From Saprospiraceae bacterium (GTDB lineage: Bacteria > Bacteroidota > Bacteroidia > Chitinophagales > Saprospiraceae): a DNA stretch of 54,525 bases. Under the pieces are notes generated by a model that did no database searches, was not told where the DNA came from, and saw only the letters and a program-made list of their open reading frames with translations. The stretch is from assembly GCA_013214355.1 (NCBI GenBank), contig JABSSL010000098.1, forward strand, positions 1 through 54,525, read 5' to 3'. The translations under genes and the position numbers were made by a program. Shown here piece by piece: positions 8,703-17,775 of this stretch (its first letter is position 1; each line of letters starts with the position of its first letter).

Positions 8703-10133
8703 TTACAAGGCAGAAAGGGCCTCCTGAAGCCAGCCCTTATTGGCTATATTTTTACTCTCCAATTGCTGTTGGATACGTTGTGCTTGCTGTTCTTTTTCTT
8801 TGCGGGTAATCACCGCTGCCTTCAAGCGAAGTTGAAGTAGGCGCGTTGCCAGTTTCAAGAAATTGGCATTTGATCGTTTTTGATACTCTGAGAGCTGGCG
8901 ATTGCGTGTGATATATATGCGAGTGGCTTCTATCAGAGAGAAGAAGGCCTCAGTTTCTTCAAGATCATAATAGCTCTTAAGTTGGATGATTTTAGCTGAA
9001 AGGTGATAAAAGGCATCAGTGAATTCTACATCGTGTAGGAGCTGGAGGGCACTGGTGTAGTCTTCACGGGCATAATAGAGCGAAGCTAAGTTGTAGGTGT
9101 AAACGTTATGCTCCTCACTAGGATGTAGGCTTGAGCGATATTCGTTGATGAATGTTTCGGTCCAATTAAATTCCTTCAGTCGGATACCTGCGGTAACAAT
9201 ATTGATGTAGGTCCATTGCGTGAGATACCCTTCCTTGAAAATGATTCTTTTGTCTAGTAGAATCTTGTAGAGTTCCAGAATTTCTCGGTAGAATTCTCGT
9301 CTTCCAGAGTTGATTTTCTTGACGCCATAGTTGAGGGCATAGTGGTAGAGTGTTCGCAGTTCTTGGGCGGGAAATAGACTCCAGTGTTGATTTAGTAAGT
9401 CTTTCAATTGGTAGTAATGTGCGGTCTGATCTTGTTGCCGAAGCATCTCCAGTGTTTTGTAATAGACCTGCAATACCGGTTGGGAGAGCAATTCGGCGCG
9501 AGCTTGGTATTCACTAATAATTTCCTCTAGAAAATAGCATTGGTATCCTGCATTGACGACGGTATTCCTGCTAGTCATATCGCAAGCAATACTCAGTTTG
9601 CTACAAGTGTAAAAAGTGTCCAGCATGTCATTCTTCAATTGGAGATTAACATCATATCCCCGTTTACCACTGGAAAGCGAAAGTTGATCCAATTCTTCAT
9701 GTAACAGAAAGGCATCCCAAAAATAGGTTTGATTTCTATAGGGTTGTTTCTCCTGGATCTTTTGATATCGCTTGGCCTGCCTCGGTATTTGCTCATATAA
9801 GCCGCGAGTATGCAGCGCTTCCAATAGGAGGGCTTTCTTCTGTGTATCTTTATTCTCCAACTGCAAATAACTAAGGTAGTCGTAGAGCAATTGTACTAGA
9901 TCAGAGATCAGATTATTCAAGCGCAATTCCTCGTAGACGCCCTTGCCGTAAATGGAGCGGTAAATCGCTTCTTTATTGATCTGTTCGGCCTGGAAGTCAG
10001 GTGCAAAACTCAATAATATTTTACAGAGTTGTTGAATCTTCTTGTTCTTGTTGAAAAAAGGAGATGCTACGTATTCCTGGAATTTAGTACGTTCTCTAGT
10101 ACTGAGTTTCTTTAATAAGTTGACAAGAATCAT
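8703..10133 (-). CDS. Cytoplasmic helical-repeat protein, paralogue B
   Basis: A 476-aa paralogue of the gene at 3675-5129, collinear along its length: N-terminal LLKKLSTRERTKFQEYV and SPFFNKNKK, central CDMTSRNTV (CDMQSRNTI in the other copy), YHYALNYGVKKINSG (YQYSLNFSIKKINSG), then the TPR-like ASLYYAREDYTSALQLLHD and VEFTDAFYHLSAKIIQLKSYY. The invariant CDMxSRNT and KKINSG motifs are the best family signatures. No export signal or enzyme motif. It is divergent from the cohesin/dockerin gene at 10521, repeating the 3675/5370 arrangement. Function unknown; the conserved pairing suggests a task tied to the secreted partner or its expression. Confidence 0.85.
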   Translation of the reverse strand: MILVNLLKKLSTRERTKFQEYVASPFFNKNKKIQQLCKILLSFAPDFQAEQINKEAIYRSIYGKGVYEELRLNNLISDLVQLLYDYLSYLQLENKDTQKKALLLEALHTRGLYEQIPRQAKRYQKIQEKQPYRNQTYFWDAFLLHEELDQLSLSSGKRGYDVNLQLKNDMLDTFYTCSKLSIACDMTSRNTVVNAGYQCYFLEEIISEYQARAELLSQPVLQVYYKTLEMLRQQDQTAHYYQLKDLLNQHWSLFPAQELRTLYHYALNYGVKKINSGRREFYREILELYKILLDKRIIFKEGYLTQWTYINIVTAGIRLKEFNWTETFINEYRSSLHPSEEHNVYTYNLASLYYAREDYTSALQLLHDVEFTDAFYHLSAKIIQLKSYYDLEETEAFFSLIEATRIYITRNRQLSEYQKRSNANFLKLATRLLQLRLKAAVITRKEKEQQAQRIQQQLESKNIANKGWLQEALSAL

Positions 10134-10520
10134 GAGCTCTTAGTTGGGATGAATTAGCAATCCTGAAGACTTTTTAGGGACTCGACTTATCTATATGCTA
10201 TCGCAATTAGGGGGAATAAATCGACATTGATGATTTTATCAATATCCTCTATCTATTATTATGCAAAATTGAGTCTGAATGCTGCTTTTGAGATTGAATC
10301 GTAATATGCTATACTAATTGGTTTAATTATTTGTAAAACAGTTTATTAAGAGGTATGTAGGTGGAATATTTTGCTATAAATTACAAATAATGTACTTAAA
10401 TGCTGGCCAATTAGCCCGTAATTTTGGGTCAAGATCGAGAAATACACCTAATTCATAATCATAGAAAAGTGTGAAGCTGCGGCTTTACCTCCCAACTACT
10501 ATCAAAAAATTCCAGTGAAC
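10134..10520. other. Divergent intergenic region upstream of the 1374-aa protein
   Basis: 387 bp, AT-rich. It holds the TGTACTT-N21-TAATTTTG motif on the plus side and CTAATTCA and AGCTC motifs near the minus-strand start. Nothing else supportable was seen. Confidence 0.5.
10391..10426 (+). promoter_or_regulatory. Putative promoter/operator TGTACTT-N21-TAATTTTG
   Basis: TGTACTT at 10391-10397, a 21-bp gap, then TAATTTTG at 10419-10426 (TAnnTTTG -7 box). The same two boxes with the same gap lie before the paralogous gene at 5370, although the sequence between them differs. The start codon is 95 bp downstream. Confidence 0.5.
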
Positions 10521-13500
10521 ATGTTAAGAAATTGTACCTATCTGTTTTGTTGTCTGGTGCTGCTCTTTGAAAGTGAGGTTTTATCTGCCCAAGATGGTAA
10601 TTCCTGTCTATCTTTTCAATTAGAGGATACACATGCGAACTCGACGGACGAGTTTTGTATTGATTTGAAGACCCAAGGGTTTCAAAATGTGCTGGGCATG
10701 CAGGGAAGTATTCTGTACGACCCTGACGTTTTACAATTTACACAGACAAAAGACTTTAGCCTAGCTGGTCTTTCAACTGCTTCCTTCGGTACCCCGACTG
10801 TTGGACCAGAAAAAACGGTTACTTTCTCTTGGTCGAGCCCTACCGCTACGGGTGAAGATCTCTCAGATGGTCAGGTCATGGCTAGGCTCTGTTTTCAACC
10901 TCTGGTTGATTCCGGGAAAACAATTGTGGAATTTTCGAAAGATCCTACACCAATTGAGCTAATCGATGGCAACCTCCATTTGCTCTCCGCTACCTTTCTA
11001 GCAGCTGAAGTGCAAATTGGGGATGCAGAAGCCAGTGATATATCGATTGATGAGCTTTGTGTCGGTCCATCTATTTGCGGAGAAATAGGGCGTGGGTTCA
11101 TTGATGTTATAGCTAGCTCAGATGCCCAACCACTGTCTTATAACTGGACTGGACCAGACGGATTCAGCACAAATGCTTCATCTTTTGAGGCACTTAGCGG
11201 AGGGTACTTTGAGTTGGAAGTAAGTAATAGCGAAGGTGAAATGACCAAAGCCTGTGCGGTGGTCACTGGTGGAAATAGTCAATCTGTCGTGGCGGCAAAT
11301 ATAACCCCTGTACCTTGTGATGAAGAGAATGGTGGCGCTATCGAGTTATCCCTTACTAATGCTAGTGCGGGCCTTGATTTTGTGTGGAGCAACGGAGCTA
11401 CTACTAGTTCTTTGAGTGATCTAGCGTCAGGCAATTATATAGTCACGATTACCGATGAGGCGACAGGCTGTAGTGTAACACAGTCTTTTGATGTCCCCAA
11501 AGAAGAAATCAGAGGTAGCCTTTTTTCCAGCTGCCTAAATGAAAATGAGGTCGAGTTATGGGCCTTGATCTTTGACGTGGAAGGGAACCCTCATAGCTAC
11601 GAATGGAGCAATGGAGAAACTTTCACAGGACCAAATGAACATAAGATAACTGTACCAGCTGTAGCAGGAACGGCATACCAGGTTACCGTTACCAATAACC
11701 AGGGCTGTTCGCGGGTATTGCAGACAAGCCTACCAAGCTGCCAGATACCCACCCAGGAAGAGGAAACATTTGATGGCTGTCTGCTGCTAGAAGCTGAACA
11801 AGTGCAAGCGGAGCAAGGTGAAATTGTTTGTCTGAATTTCACAGTACAAGACTTTGAAGACATTTTAGGCCTGCAGCTCACTATTCAATTTGATCAGAAT
11901 TTACTGGGCTTTATTGAAGCCCGGGATTTTGCTTTGGCAAGTTCTACTACCGCCTTTGGCGTACTGCCAGAATTTTTAGCTGATGGTCAAGTAACCTTAG
12001 CTTGGTCCGATGCACAATTATCACCTAGAACCTTAGCTGATAACGAAGTTATTTTCTCCTTGTGCTTTGAGGTATTGGGGGAAACGGGCTTCGCCTCAGT
12101 AATCGTAGATGGCTCTAGAACACCCATTGAGGTCATCTGGGCATCCAATCTAAGTCAAGACCTACAACCTATTCCGTTGGGAAGTATTGGAGGGGGGATC
12201 CAGATTGGGGCGTCGACCAGCCCCAAACCTGTAATTGATCAGATTTGCGCTGAGACTTTAGGCTGTGGATCTTCTGCTACCATAAATTTAGTGGCCGCAG
12301 TTAGTGGCGACGCTGGGCCGTTCAGTTACGCATGGGAAGGCCCCGAAAGCTATACTGCTTTTGAGCAGGCCCCAGAGGTGATGCTTCCTGGACTATATAG
12401 TTTAACCGTTACAGACCAAGCGGGGAGGACTGCCCTAGCGGCAATTCAAGTCGAAGAAAATGCGGATCCAATTCGCATTGATGCGAACATCACCGAAGTA
12501 TCTTGTGATGGAAGTCAGGCGGGCAGTATCAGTCTTACAAATATTCCAGCAGATGCAGATTACAGTTACGTTTGGAGTACTGGAGCAACCACCAGGGATA
12601 TTTCCGGTCTAGAGGTAGGAGAGTATACCGTCACCATCAGTGATGAGACTAGTGGTTGCCAAAGTACGAAGCGCTTCTATGTGGATCTGGAAAGTATTGT
12701 CTCATTTCTATCCTGGTCGTGCCTAGATAGCTCATCTGTTGAGATGCAAGCTTTTGCATTTAGTAATGGATTGGATTCGACACCTTATACCTTTAGCTGG
12801 AGTACGGGAGAGGTGGAAGTAGCCAAGGAGGTGTCTTCAGTGATAGCACCTTTAGATGTCCTGACTTCAGTTACCATTACCGATGGAAGAGGCTGTGTGT
12901 CAGAAATAGGTTCAGTTCCTTATTGTCCCGATAGAGAAATATTTGCATCCATTTCATACAATTGCCAGACCGAAGACCAAACGGTTACACTACGTGCAAC
13001 GGTATGGGAGGATGACAATGGTCCTTACCGCTTTAATTGGAGTAATGGGATAGAGGAAACTGGAACGGAAGGCCCAGATGTTACGACAAGTTCGATAGTG
13101 GTAGCTCCTGGAAACGTCTATCATGTAACCATTACTGACGCAAGTGGTAATACTAAGGTAATTGGAGATATTAAACCCAACTGCACTAGTTTCAATGGCC
13201 CCACTCCACAACTGAGTATTGGTGAAGCCAATGCTGAGACGGGTGAAACTGTATGTTTAGCAGTACGCGCAAAAGATTTTGTAAATCTTCTGGGATTGCA
13301 ATATGCCGTAAGTTGGGACCCTACTCAATTAGAATTAAATAACCTACAGAATTTTGCCCTGCCAGACTTAGATGAAACGAACTTCAATTTGGGAGGGAAT
13401 AACTATCAGAATGGACTTCTCCGGTTCTTGTGGATAGACCGACTCGGATTGGGGATAAGTATTCCCGATGATCAGGTACTCTACGAAATGTGTTTCAAAG

Positions 13501-14645
13501 TGCTGGGAGAGGGAGGTGAAGCTCCCGTATTTTTTGACGTGGCTAGTATGCAAACTGAAGTGGTCAATAATACACCAGAGTCCACCAGCCCTATCCTAGA
13601 TGATGGTCTGATTATTATCAATGGTGAAGAGCGTATGTGGCCTGGAGATACGGACCACAATGAAGTAGCCAATCACTTTGATCTCCTGAATTTGGGATTG
13701 GCCTACGGAGCCACCGGCCCCATTCGAGAAAATGCCAACCTGATCTGGCGTGGTCAATGGGCTACGGATTGGGGACAAGGGACGCCTAGCACAGGAGTTG
13801 ACTATAAACATATTGATACCAATGGCGACGGAGTGATCAATACCGCAGACACTACTGCGATTAGTCTGAACTGGGGCAGGGCCGTCAATCTCAGCCCGAA
13901 CCCCATGGCAGAGTACAGATCCTCACCCGAGGATATGGACAGGCAAGGAGCACCTATTTACGTAGAAGCCTATCCTGTGCGCTCTGGAGAAACGGTCAGC
14001 TTTGATATCAATCTCGGAGATGACGAAAACCCCGTGGAAGGAGCCTATGGCCTAGCCTTCAGTATTGTATACGATCCCCTAGCAGTAGTCTACGGCTCGG
14101 CTAAGGCTACCTTTCAAAACTCTTGGCTCGGCAGTTTAGGCCAAGATATGATCGCTCTTGTGAGAGATGACCCGAATAATCACAGGCTGCATATTGGTGT
14201 TACTCGAATTGATCAACTTGAGGTAGATGGGAGTGGTTCCATTGGTCAGATCAGCATGACCATTGAAGATGTGATCTTTAGAGATGGCGAATATGAGATG
14301 CCCTTCCGAGTCGAAAATATCCGCTTAATTCGGGCTACGGAAGCAGAAATAGAAGTACAACAAAAGCAGACGGTTGGTACCATCACAGATACACCTTTAT
14401 CTGTAGAGGAAGAGCCAATACAAGAGCGCGTAAAGGTATTCCCGAATCCCACCCTTGATCTTATAAATATTCAATATCAGTCAGTAAATATGGACCGCGT
14501 CCAAATTCTCAGTCTGGGAGGCCAGCTCCTGAGAGAGTATAAAGCTATGAATCAAATATCCTTACAAGGATTAACTCCAGCTGCCTATATCCTGCGGTTT
14601 ATCGGATCAGATGGAGTATTCCTGAAAAAGGTGATTAAACAGTAA
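10521..14645 (+). CDS. Secreted T9SS protein with four cohesin-like domains and a dockerin-like domain
   Basis: 1374 aa from the ATG at 10521 (a GTG two codons earlier is also possible). After a signal peptide (ends VLSAQ) the visible order is: cohesin-like 1 about 24-155 (FQNVLGMQGSILYDPDVLQF), an SprB-type repeat about 260-318 (VWSNGATTSSLSDL), cohesin-like 2 about 416-556 (FEDILGLQLTIQFDQNLLGF), a second SprB-type repeat about 655-712, cohesin-like 3 about 896-1031 (FVNLLGLQYAVSWDPTQLEL), a dockerin-like domain about 1040-1118 (GDTDHNEVANHFD and DTNGDGVINTAD loops), a cohesin-like domain 4 about 1143-1276, and a T9SS type A tail from about 1305 (VFPNPT... to LKKVIKQ). The first dockerin loop lacks some usual Asp/Asn ligands (DHNEVANH). 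Architecture extends that of the 5370 protein by internal duplication. A role in surface assembly or adhesion is inferred. Confidence 0.88.
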   Translation: MLRNCTYLFCCLVLLFESEVLSAQDGNSCLSFQLEDTHANSTDEFCIDLKTQGFQNVLGMQGSILYDPDVLQFTQTKDFSLAGLSTASFGTPTVGPEKTVTFSWSSPTATGEDLSDGQVMARLCFQPLVDSGKTIVEFSKDPTPIELIDGNLHLLSATFLAAEVQIGDAEASDISIDELCVGPSICGEIGRGFIDVIASSDAQPLSYNWTGPDGFSTNASSFEALSGGYFELEVSNSEGEMTKACAVVTGGNSQSVVAANITPVPCDEENGGAIELSLTNASAGLDFVWSNGATTSSLSDLASGNYIVTITDEATGCSVTQSFDVPKEEIRGSLFSSCLNENEVELWALIFDVEGNPHSYEWSNGETFTGPNEHKITVPAVAGTAYQVTVTNNQGCSRVLQTSLPSCQIPTQEEETFDGCLLLEAEQVQAEQGEIVCLNFTVQDFEDILGLQLTIQFDQNLLGFIEARDFALASSTTAFGVLPEFLADGQVTLAWSDAQLSPRTLADNEVIFSLCFEVLGETGFASVIVDGSRTPIEVIWASNLSQDLQPIPLGSIGGGIQIGASTSPKPVIDQICAETLGCGSSATINLVAAVSGDAGPFSYAWEGPESYTAFEQAPEVMLPGLYSLTVTDQAGRTALAAIQVEENADPIRIDANITEVSCDGSQAGSISLTNIPADADYSYVWSTGATTRDISGLEVGEYTVTISDETSGCQSTKRFYVDLESIVSFLSWSCLDSSSVEMQAFAFSNGLDSTPYTFSWSTGEVEVAKEVSSVIAPLDVLTSVTITDGRGCVSEIGSVPYCPDREIFASISYNCQTEDQTVTLRATVWEDDNGPYRFNWSNGIEETGTEGPDVTTSSIVVAPGNVYHVTITDASGNTKVIGDIKPNCTSFNGPTPQLSIGEANAETGETVCLAVRAKDFVNLLGLQYAVSWDPTQLELNNLQNFALPDLDETNFNLGGNNYQNGLLRFLWIDRLGLGISIPDDQVLYEMCFKVLGEGGEAPVFFDVASMQTEVVNNTPESTSPILDDGLIIINGEERMWPGDTDHNEVANHFDLLNLGLAYGATGPIRENANLIWRGQWATDWGQGTPSTGVDYKHIDTNGDGVINTADTTAISLNWGRAVNLSPNPMAEYRSSPEDMDRQGAPIYVEAYPVRSGETVSFDINLGDDENPVEGAYGLAFSIVYDPLAVVYGSAKATFQNSWLGSLGQDMIALVRDDPNNHRLHIGVTRIDQLEVDGSGSIGQISMTIEDVIFRDGEYEMPFRVENIRLIRATEAEIEVQQKQTVGTITDTPLSVEEEPIQERVKVFPNPTLDLINIQYQSVNMDRVQILSLGGQLLREYKAMNQISLQGLTPAAYILRFIGSDGVFLKKVIKQ

Positions 14646-14661
14646 GACAGACAAATGTAAG

Positions 14662-14699
14662 GAAGGGCAATAAGTAGACGTATTGCCCTTCTAATTTTT
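14662..14699 (+). terminator. Rho-independent terminator
   Basis: GAAGGGCAAT at 14662-14671 pairs with ATTGCCCTTC at 14682-14691 (10 bp, no mismatch), followed by a T-rich tract. It ends the transcript of the 1374-aa protein. Confidence 0.85.
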
Positions 14700-14808
14700 C
14701 CTCAAGCAATTTCAGTTAAGCTCGGCTTCTTGATACTCCCTTCACGGAGCAGGGTAGAAGATGGCCATAGCTTACCGCTTTGCATTCTCATTCAAAATAT
14801 TGAAGCAT

Positions 14809-15402
14809 ATGAAAACCATACTAACTACAACCCTATTTTTATTGAATATAATCGCGCTGATTGCACAAACGGCCTCTATTAGTGGAAAAGTAACCAATGC
14901 TGAAGGTGAATTTCTAGCTGGCGTGAGCGTCCAGTTGCTCGGAGCGGATGGCACGGTAATCGCTACTGCCAGCGAAGTAAGTAACTATCGTTTTGATGAC
15001 CTTCCAACCGGGGAGGAGTACTCCTTGAAAGTCTCCAAGAGTGGTTCACCATTAAATGGTCTCTCTACTTTTGATGTAGTACTGATGCACAAGCATATAT
15101 TGGGTACTGGTATCTTGGAAGAACCGTATCAAATTTTGGCTGGAGACGTCAATGGCTCTGGCAGTCTGTCCATCGCAGACATTGTTGAAATGAAACTACT
15201 TATTCTCGCTGTTCGGCAAAATTTTCGGACGGGTAGAAATTGGGGATTCATATCTGCTAACCATCAGTTTCAGAACCCCAGAAATCCCTTTGTAGAGCTA
15301 GAAAATGTTTCCAACACAGTAACACTCAATGCAGATATATCAGGCCTAAACTTTATCGGGTTTAAGTATGGAGATCTCAACAATACAGTTGTACCCGAAT
15401 AG
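14809..15402 (+). CDS. Small secreted dockerin-like protein
   Basis: 197 aa from the ATG at 14809, which gives a proper signal peptide (MKTILTTTLFLLNIIALIAQ); an upstream in-frame ATG at 14761 would bury it. Residues about 21-85 form a carboxypeptidase-regulatory-like beta-sandwich (ISGKVTNAEGEFLAGVSVQL, YRFDDLPTGEEYSLKV). A dockerin-like loop follows (GDVNGSGSLSIADIVEM, about 112-128) and a half-loop ends the protein (KYGDLNN). The same arrangement, including STFDVVLMHKHILG (TTFDLILISRHILG), a WxF motif and a final K-x-GD-x-N, is found near the C-terminus of the 2570-aa protein at 25568. It has no T9SS tail and no cohesin domain, so it could be a small ligand for cohesin-like partners encoded just upstream (inference). 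Confidence 0.8.
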   Translation: MKTILTTTLFLLNIIALIAQTASISGKVTNAEGEFLAGVSVQLLGADGTVIATASEVSNYRFDDLPTGEEYSLKVSKSGSPLNGLSTFDVVLMHKHILGTGILEEPYQILAGDVNGSGSLSIADIVEMKLLILAVRQNFRTGRNWGFISANHQFQNPRNPFVELENVSNTVTLNADISGLNFIGFKYGDLNNTVVPE

Positions 15403-15444
15403 CCGGCTGCCTTATGTGTTAATTGCCCTATGTTCAAACAAAGA

Positions 15445-15481
15445 AATCCCGCATCTGTAACACGGATGCGGGATTGTTTTT
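15445..15481. terminator. Terminator between convergent genes
   Basis: AATCCCGCATC at 15445-15455 pairs with GATGCCGGATT-type inverse GATGCGGGATT at 15465-15475, followed by G and five T. It ends the dockerin gene on the plus strand; the flanking A-rich side could also serve the convergent metK transcript. Confidence 0.85.
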
Positions 15482-15530
15482 GGAAAAGAATTAAGTTGTA
15501 TCTATGGTCGTACGGCGTAAAAGTTTACTG

Positions 15531-16784
15531 CTACAAGCTAAAGGCAGCTTTGACTTTATCTATATAGTCCAGTTTTTCCCAGGTAAAGGTTTCTACTTCC
15601 TTTTCTAGGGTCTCACCGGCACCATTTTTCATGCTAACCGTCTTAATCTGAGAGTTGCGGCCCATATGGCCATAGGCGGCTGTTTCACTGTAGATTGGAT
15701 TACGAAGCTTCAATCTCTGTTCGATGGCGTAAGGGCGCATGTCAAAGATCTCTGCTACTTTATCGGCAATCTGACTATCATTCAAAGCTACATTAGCCGT
15801 GTTATAGGTATTGATGTAGATATTCGTAGGCGCTGCAACACCAATCGCGTAGGATACCTGAACCAAAACTTCATCACAAACACCTGCTGCCACTAGATTC
15901 TTAGCAATGTGGCGGGTGGCATAAGCAGCTGAGCGGTCAACTTTGGAAGGGTCTTTACCAGAGAAGGCTCCTCCTCCATGCGCTCCTTTACCACCGTAGG
16001 TGTCAACAATAATCTTACGGCCCGTTAGCCCTGTATCTCCGTGTGGTCCACCGATCACAAATTTACCAGTAGGATTGATGTGATAAGTAATATTATCATT
16101 GAATAAAGCCTGAATCTCTGGCTTTAGTTTAGCTTTTACTCTAGGAATGACCGTTTCGATAATGTCTTGTCGGATCTTCGCCAACATGACATCATCTTCG
16201 TCGAAGTCATCGTGCTGTGTCGATACTACAATCGAATCGATTCGCTGTGGGGTGTGATCATCGGAGTACTCGATCGTTACCTGTGATTTGCTATCGGGGC
16301 GCAAATAGGTCAGTTCTTGCCCGCCCTTGCGAATGGCTGCCAACTCTTCTAGGATCAAGTGAGCCATATGTAAGGCTAAGGGCATGTAGTTGTCGGTCTC
16401 GTTGGTAGCATAGCCGAACATCATACCTTGGTCACCGGCACCTTGTTCTTCTGGTGCGGCTCTTTCCACCCCTTGGTTAATATCTGGGGACTGTTCATGA
16501 ATGGCAGAAAGTACACCACAAGAGTTAGCCTCAAACATATACTCAGACTTTGTGTAGCCAATGCGACGAATAACGTCTCTGGCAATCTCTTGAACGTCGA
16601 GATATACGTTGGATTTAACTTCTCCTGCTAGTACTACTTGCCCAGTAGTCACTAAGGTTTCACAAGCTACTTTTGAACTAGGGTCAAAAGCCAGAAAATG
16701 ATCAACAAGTGCATCGGATATTTGATCCGCAACTTTGTCTGGATGTCCTTCTGAAACCGATTCTGAAGTGAATAAATAAGGCAT
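15531..16784 (-). CDS. metK: S-adenosylmethionine synthase
   Basis: 417 aa, matching MetK throughout: N-terminal [20 protein letters not shown], the ATP/methionine-binding [32 protein letters not shown], the P-loop-like [19 protein letters not shown] and KNLVAAG. It makes S-adenosylmethionine from methionine and ATP, in the cytoplasm as a homotetramer. The ATG is fixed by the conserved [16 protein letters not shown] start. It is preceded by a leader of about 100 nt with pairing potential (annotated separately) and a TATTTTTG -7 box. It is separate from its neighbours, so likely monocistronic. Confidence 0.97.
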   Translation of the reverse strand: MPYLFTSESVSEGHPDKVADQISDALVDHFLAFDPSSKVACETLVTTGQVVLAGEVKSNVYLDVQEIARDVIRRIGYTKSEYMFEANSCGVLSAIHEQSPDINQGVERAAPEEQGAGDQGMMFGYATNETDNYMPLALHMAHLILEELAAIRKGGQELTYLRPDSKSQVTIEYSDDHTPQRIDSIVVSTQHDDFDEDDVMLAKIRQDIIETVIPRVKAKLKPEIQALFNDNITYHINPTGKFVIGGPHGDTGLTGRKIIVDTYGGKGAHGGGAFSGKDPSKVDRSAAYATRHIAKNLVAAGVCDEVLVQVSYAIGVAAPTNIYINTYNTANVALNDSQIADKVAEIFDMRPYAIEQRLKLRNPIYSETAAYGHMGRNSQIKTVSMKNGAGETLEKEVETFTWEKLDYIDKVKAAFSL

Positions 16785-16884
16785 TAGAATGTAATGTTTT
16801 TCTGAAGTTGTTAGTAGACAGTTTCGCTATCCTTTTTGGGAACAACTTCATTGTTATAAGGAGTCGCCAACCGCAGCGGCGCTG
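16785..16884 (-). promoter_or_regulatory. Structured 5' leader of metK, candidate regulatory RNA
   Basis: Read on the minus strand, the leader has a perfect 9-bp stem, GAAGTTGTT/AACAACTTC, enclosing a second hairpin GATAG-CGAAA-CTGTC (one G-U pair). A linker CUCCUU 5' of the stem can pair with AAGGA inside the large loop, which would make a pseudoknot, and a CGCC/GGCG hairpin lies still further 5'. The position before metK suggests control by S-adenosylmethionine, but I do not recognise the consensus of a known SAM riboswitch class. The class and even the function are inference. Confidence 0.45.
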
Positions 16885-16892
16885 CAAAAATA
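16885..16892 (-). promoter_or_regulatory. metK -7 promoter box
   Basis: TATTTTTG on the minus strand fits TAnnTTTG. It would start transcription right at the GC-rich first hairpin of the leader, about 100 nt before the metK start codon. No clear -33 box is seen. Confidence 0.5.
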
Positions 16893-16962
16893 GAAATACT
16901 TTTGAATTTCCTCTGCTTTAATGAAAGGGCTAATATGGGACCAATAAATCTAGGTAGGTGGC

Positions 16963-17583
16963 CTACTTAATTTCGCAAGTAATTAATGATTCTGTAGTGG
17001 TCTTGGTAAAGAGTTCTCCTTCTAGTTTATCTCCAATTTGTACAGGACCGACGCCCGCTGGAGTACCTGTATAAATGAGATCTCCCATCTGCAATTTGAA
17101 GTATTGGGATACATAGACAATAATATCCTCAAAAGAGAAAATCATGTCTTTTGTATTTCCTTTTTGGACGACTTCACCATTCTTTTTTAATTGAAACTCG
17201 ATGGCCGTCCGATTCACGCGCTCGATGGGAATAAACTCGCTGATCGCTGCTGAATGATCAAATCCCTTCGCAATTTCCCAGGGGTGCCCCTTCTTCTTCA
17301 ATTCTGACTGCAAATCCCGAGCTGTAAAGTCGATCCCGAGGGCTACTTCTTTGAAATAGTCTCCAGCAAAGGCTCTTTGCACATGGCGCCCATTTTTCCC
17401 AATTTTCAGTACCACCTCCAATTCATAATGTAGATCCTTGGTAAACTCCGGATAATACAAGGGGCGATTACTAATCAGCAAAGCTGACGGCGGTTTCATA
17501 AATACTACCGGCCTGGAAGGAACTGGGTTATTGAGTTCTTTGGCGTGGTCTACATAATTGCGTCCAATACAAATGATCTTCAT
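16963..17583 (-). CDS. Fumarylacetoacetate hydrolase (FAH) family protein
   Basis: 206 aa from the ATG at 17583; the MKIICIGRNYVDHAKEL start is the family norm, so an upstream in-frame start is discarded. Seen: FMKPPSAL, the metal-binding HYELEVVLKIG (E-x-E), FTARDLQ, KGFDHSAAISEF and the C-terminal GDLIYTGTPAGVGP. Members of this short FAHD1-like branch act on acylpyruvates or oxaloacetate (hydrolase, decarboxylase or tautomerase) using a Mg2+ or Mn2+ bound by the acidic residues; which reaction applies here cannot be told. Cytoplasmic. No operon partner: metK lies downstream after a 178-bp gap with its own promoter. Confidence 0.9.
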   Translation of the reverse strand: MKIICIGRNYVDHAKELNNPVPSRPVVFMKPPSALLISNRPLYYPEFTKDLHYELEVVLKIGKNGRHVQRAFAGDYFKEVALGIDFTARDLQSELKKKGHPWEIAKGFDHSAAISEFIPIERVNRTAIEFQLKKNGEVVQKGNTKDMIFSFEDIIVYVSQYFKLQMGDLIYTGTPAGVGPVQIGDKLEGELFTKTTTESLITCEIK

Positions 17584-17775
17584 TGCTATGGGTTTAAGCC
17601 AGATGGAAGGCAGATTCAGCCGACAAAAGTAGAAAAACTTACCTTCAAAATCCACCATTGAATTTTAAGCTATTCCAGAAAAAAGAATTTTTTTCCCGAC
17701 TGCTGTCCTATTCTCAAGCTGTCATTCGATATGGAGGTGTAAATAATGATTTAACTAATCAAAAACTCTATCGAC

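Noticed and set aside
16785-16884. Assignment of the metK leader to SAM-II
   Set aside because: A pseudoknot is possible, but the conserved loop sequences I remember for SAM-II are not visible, so no class is given.
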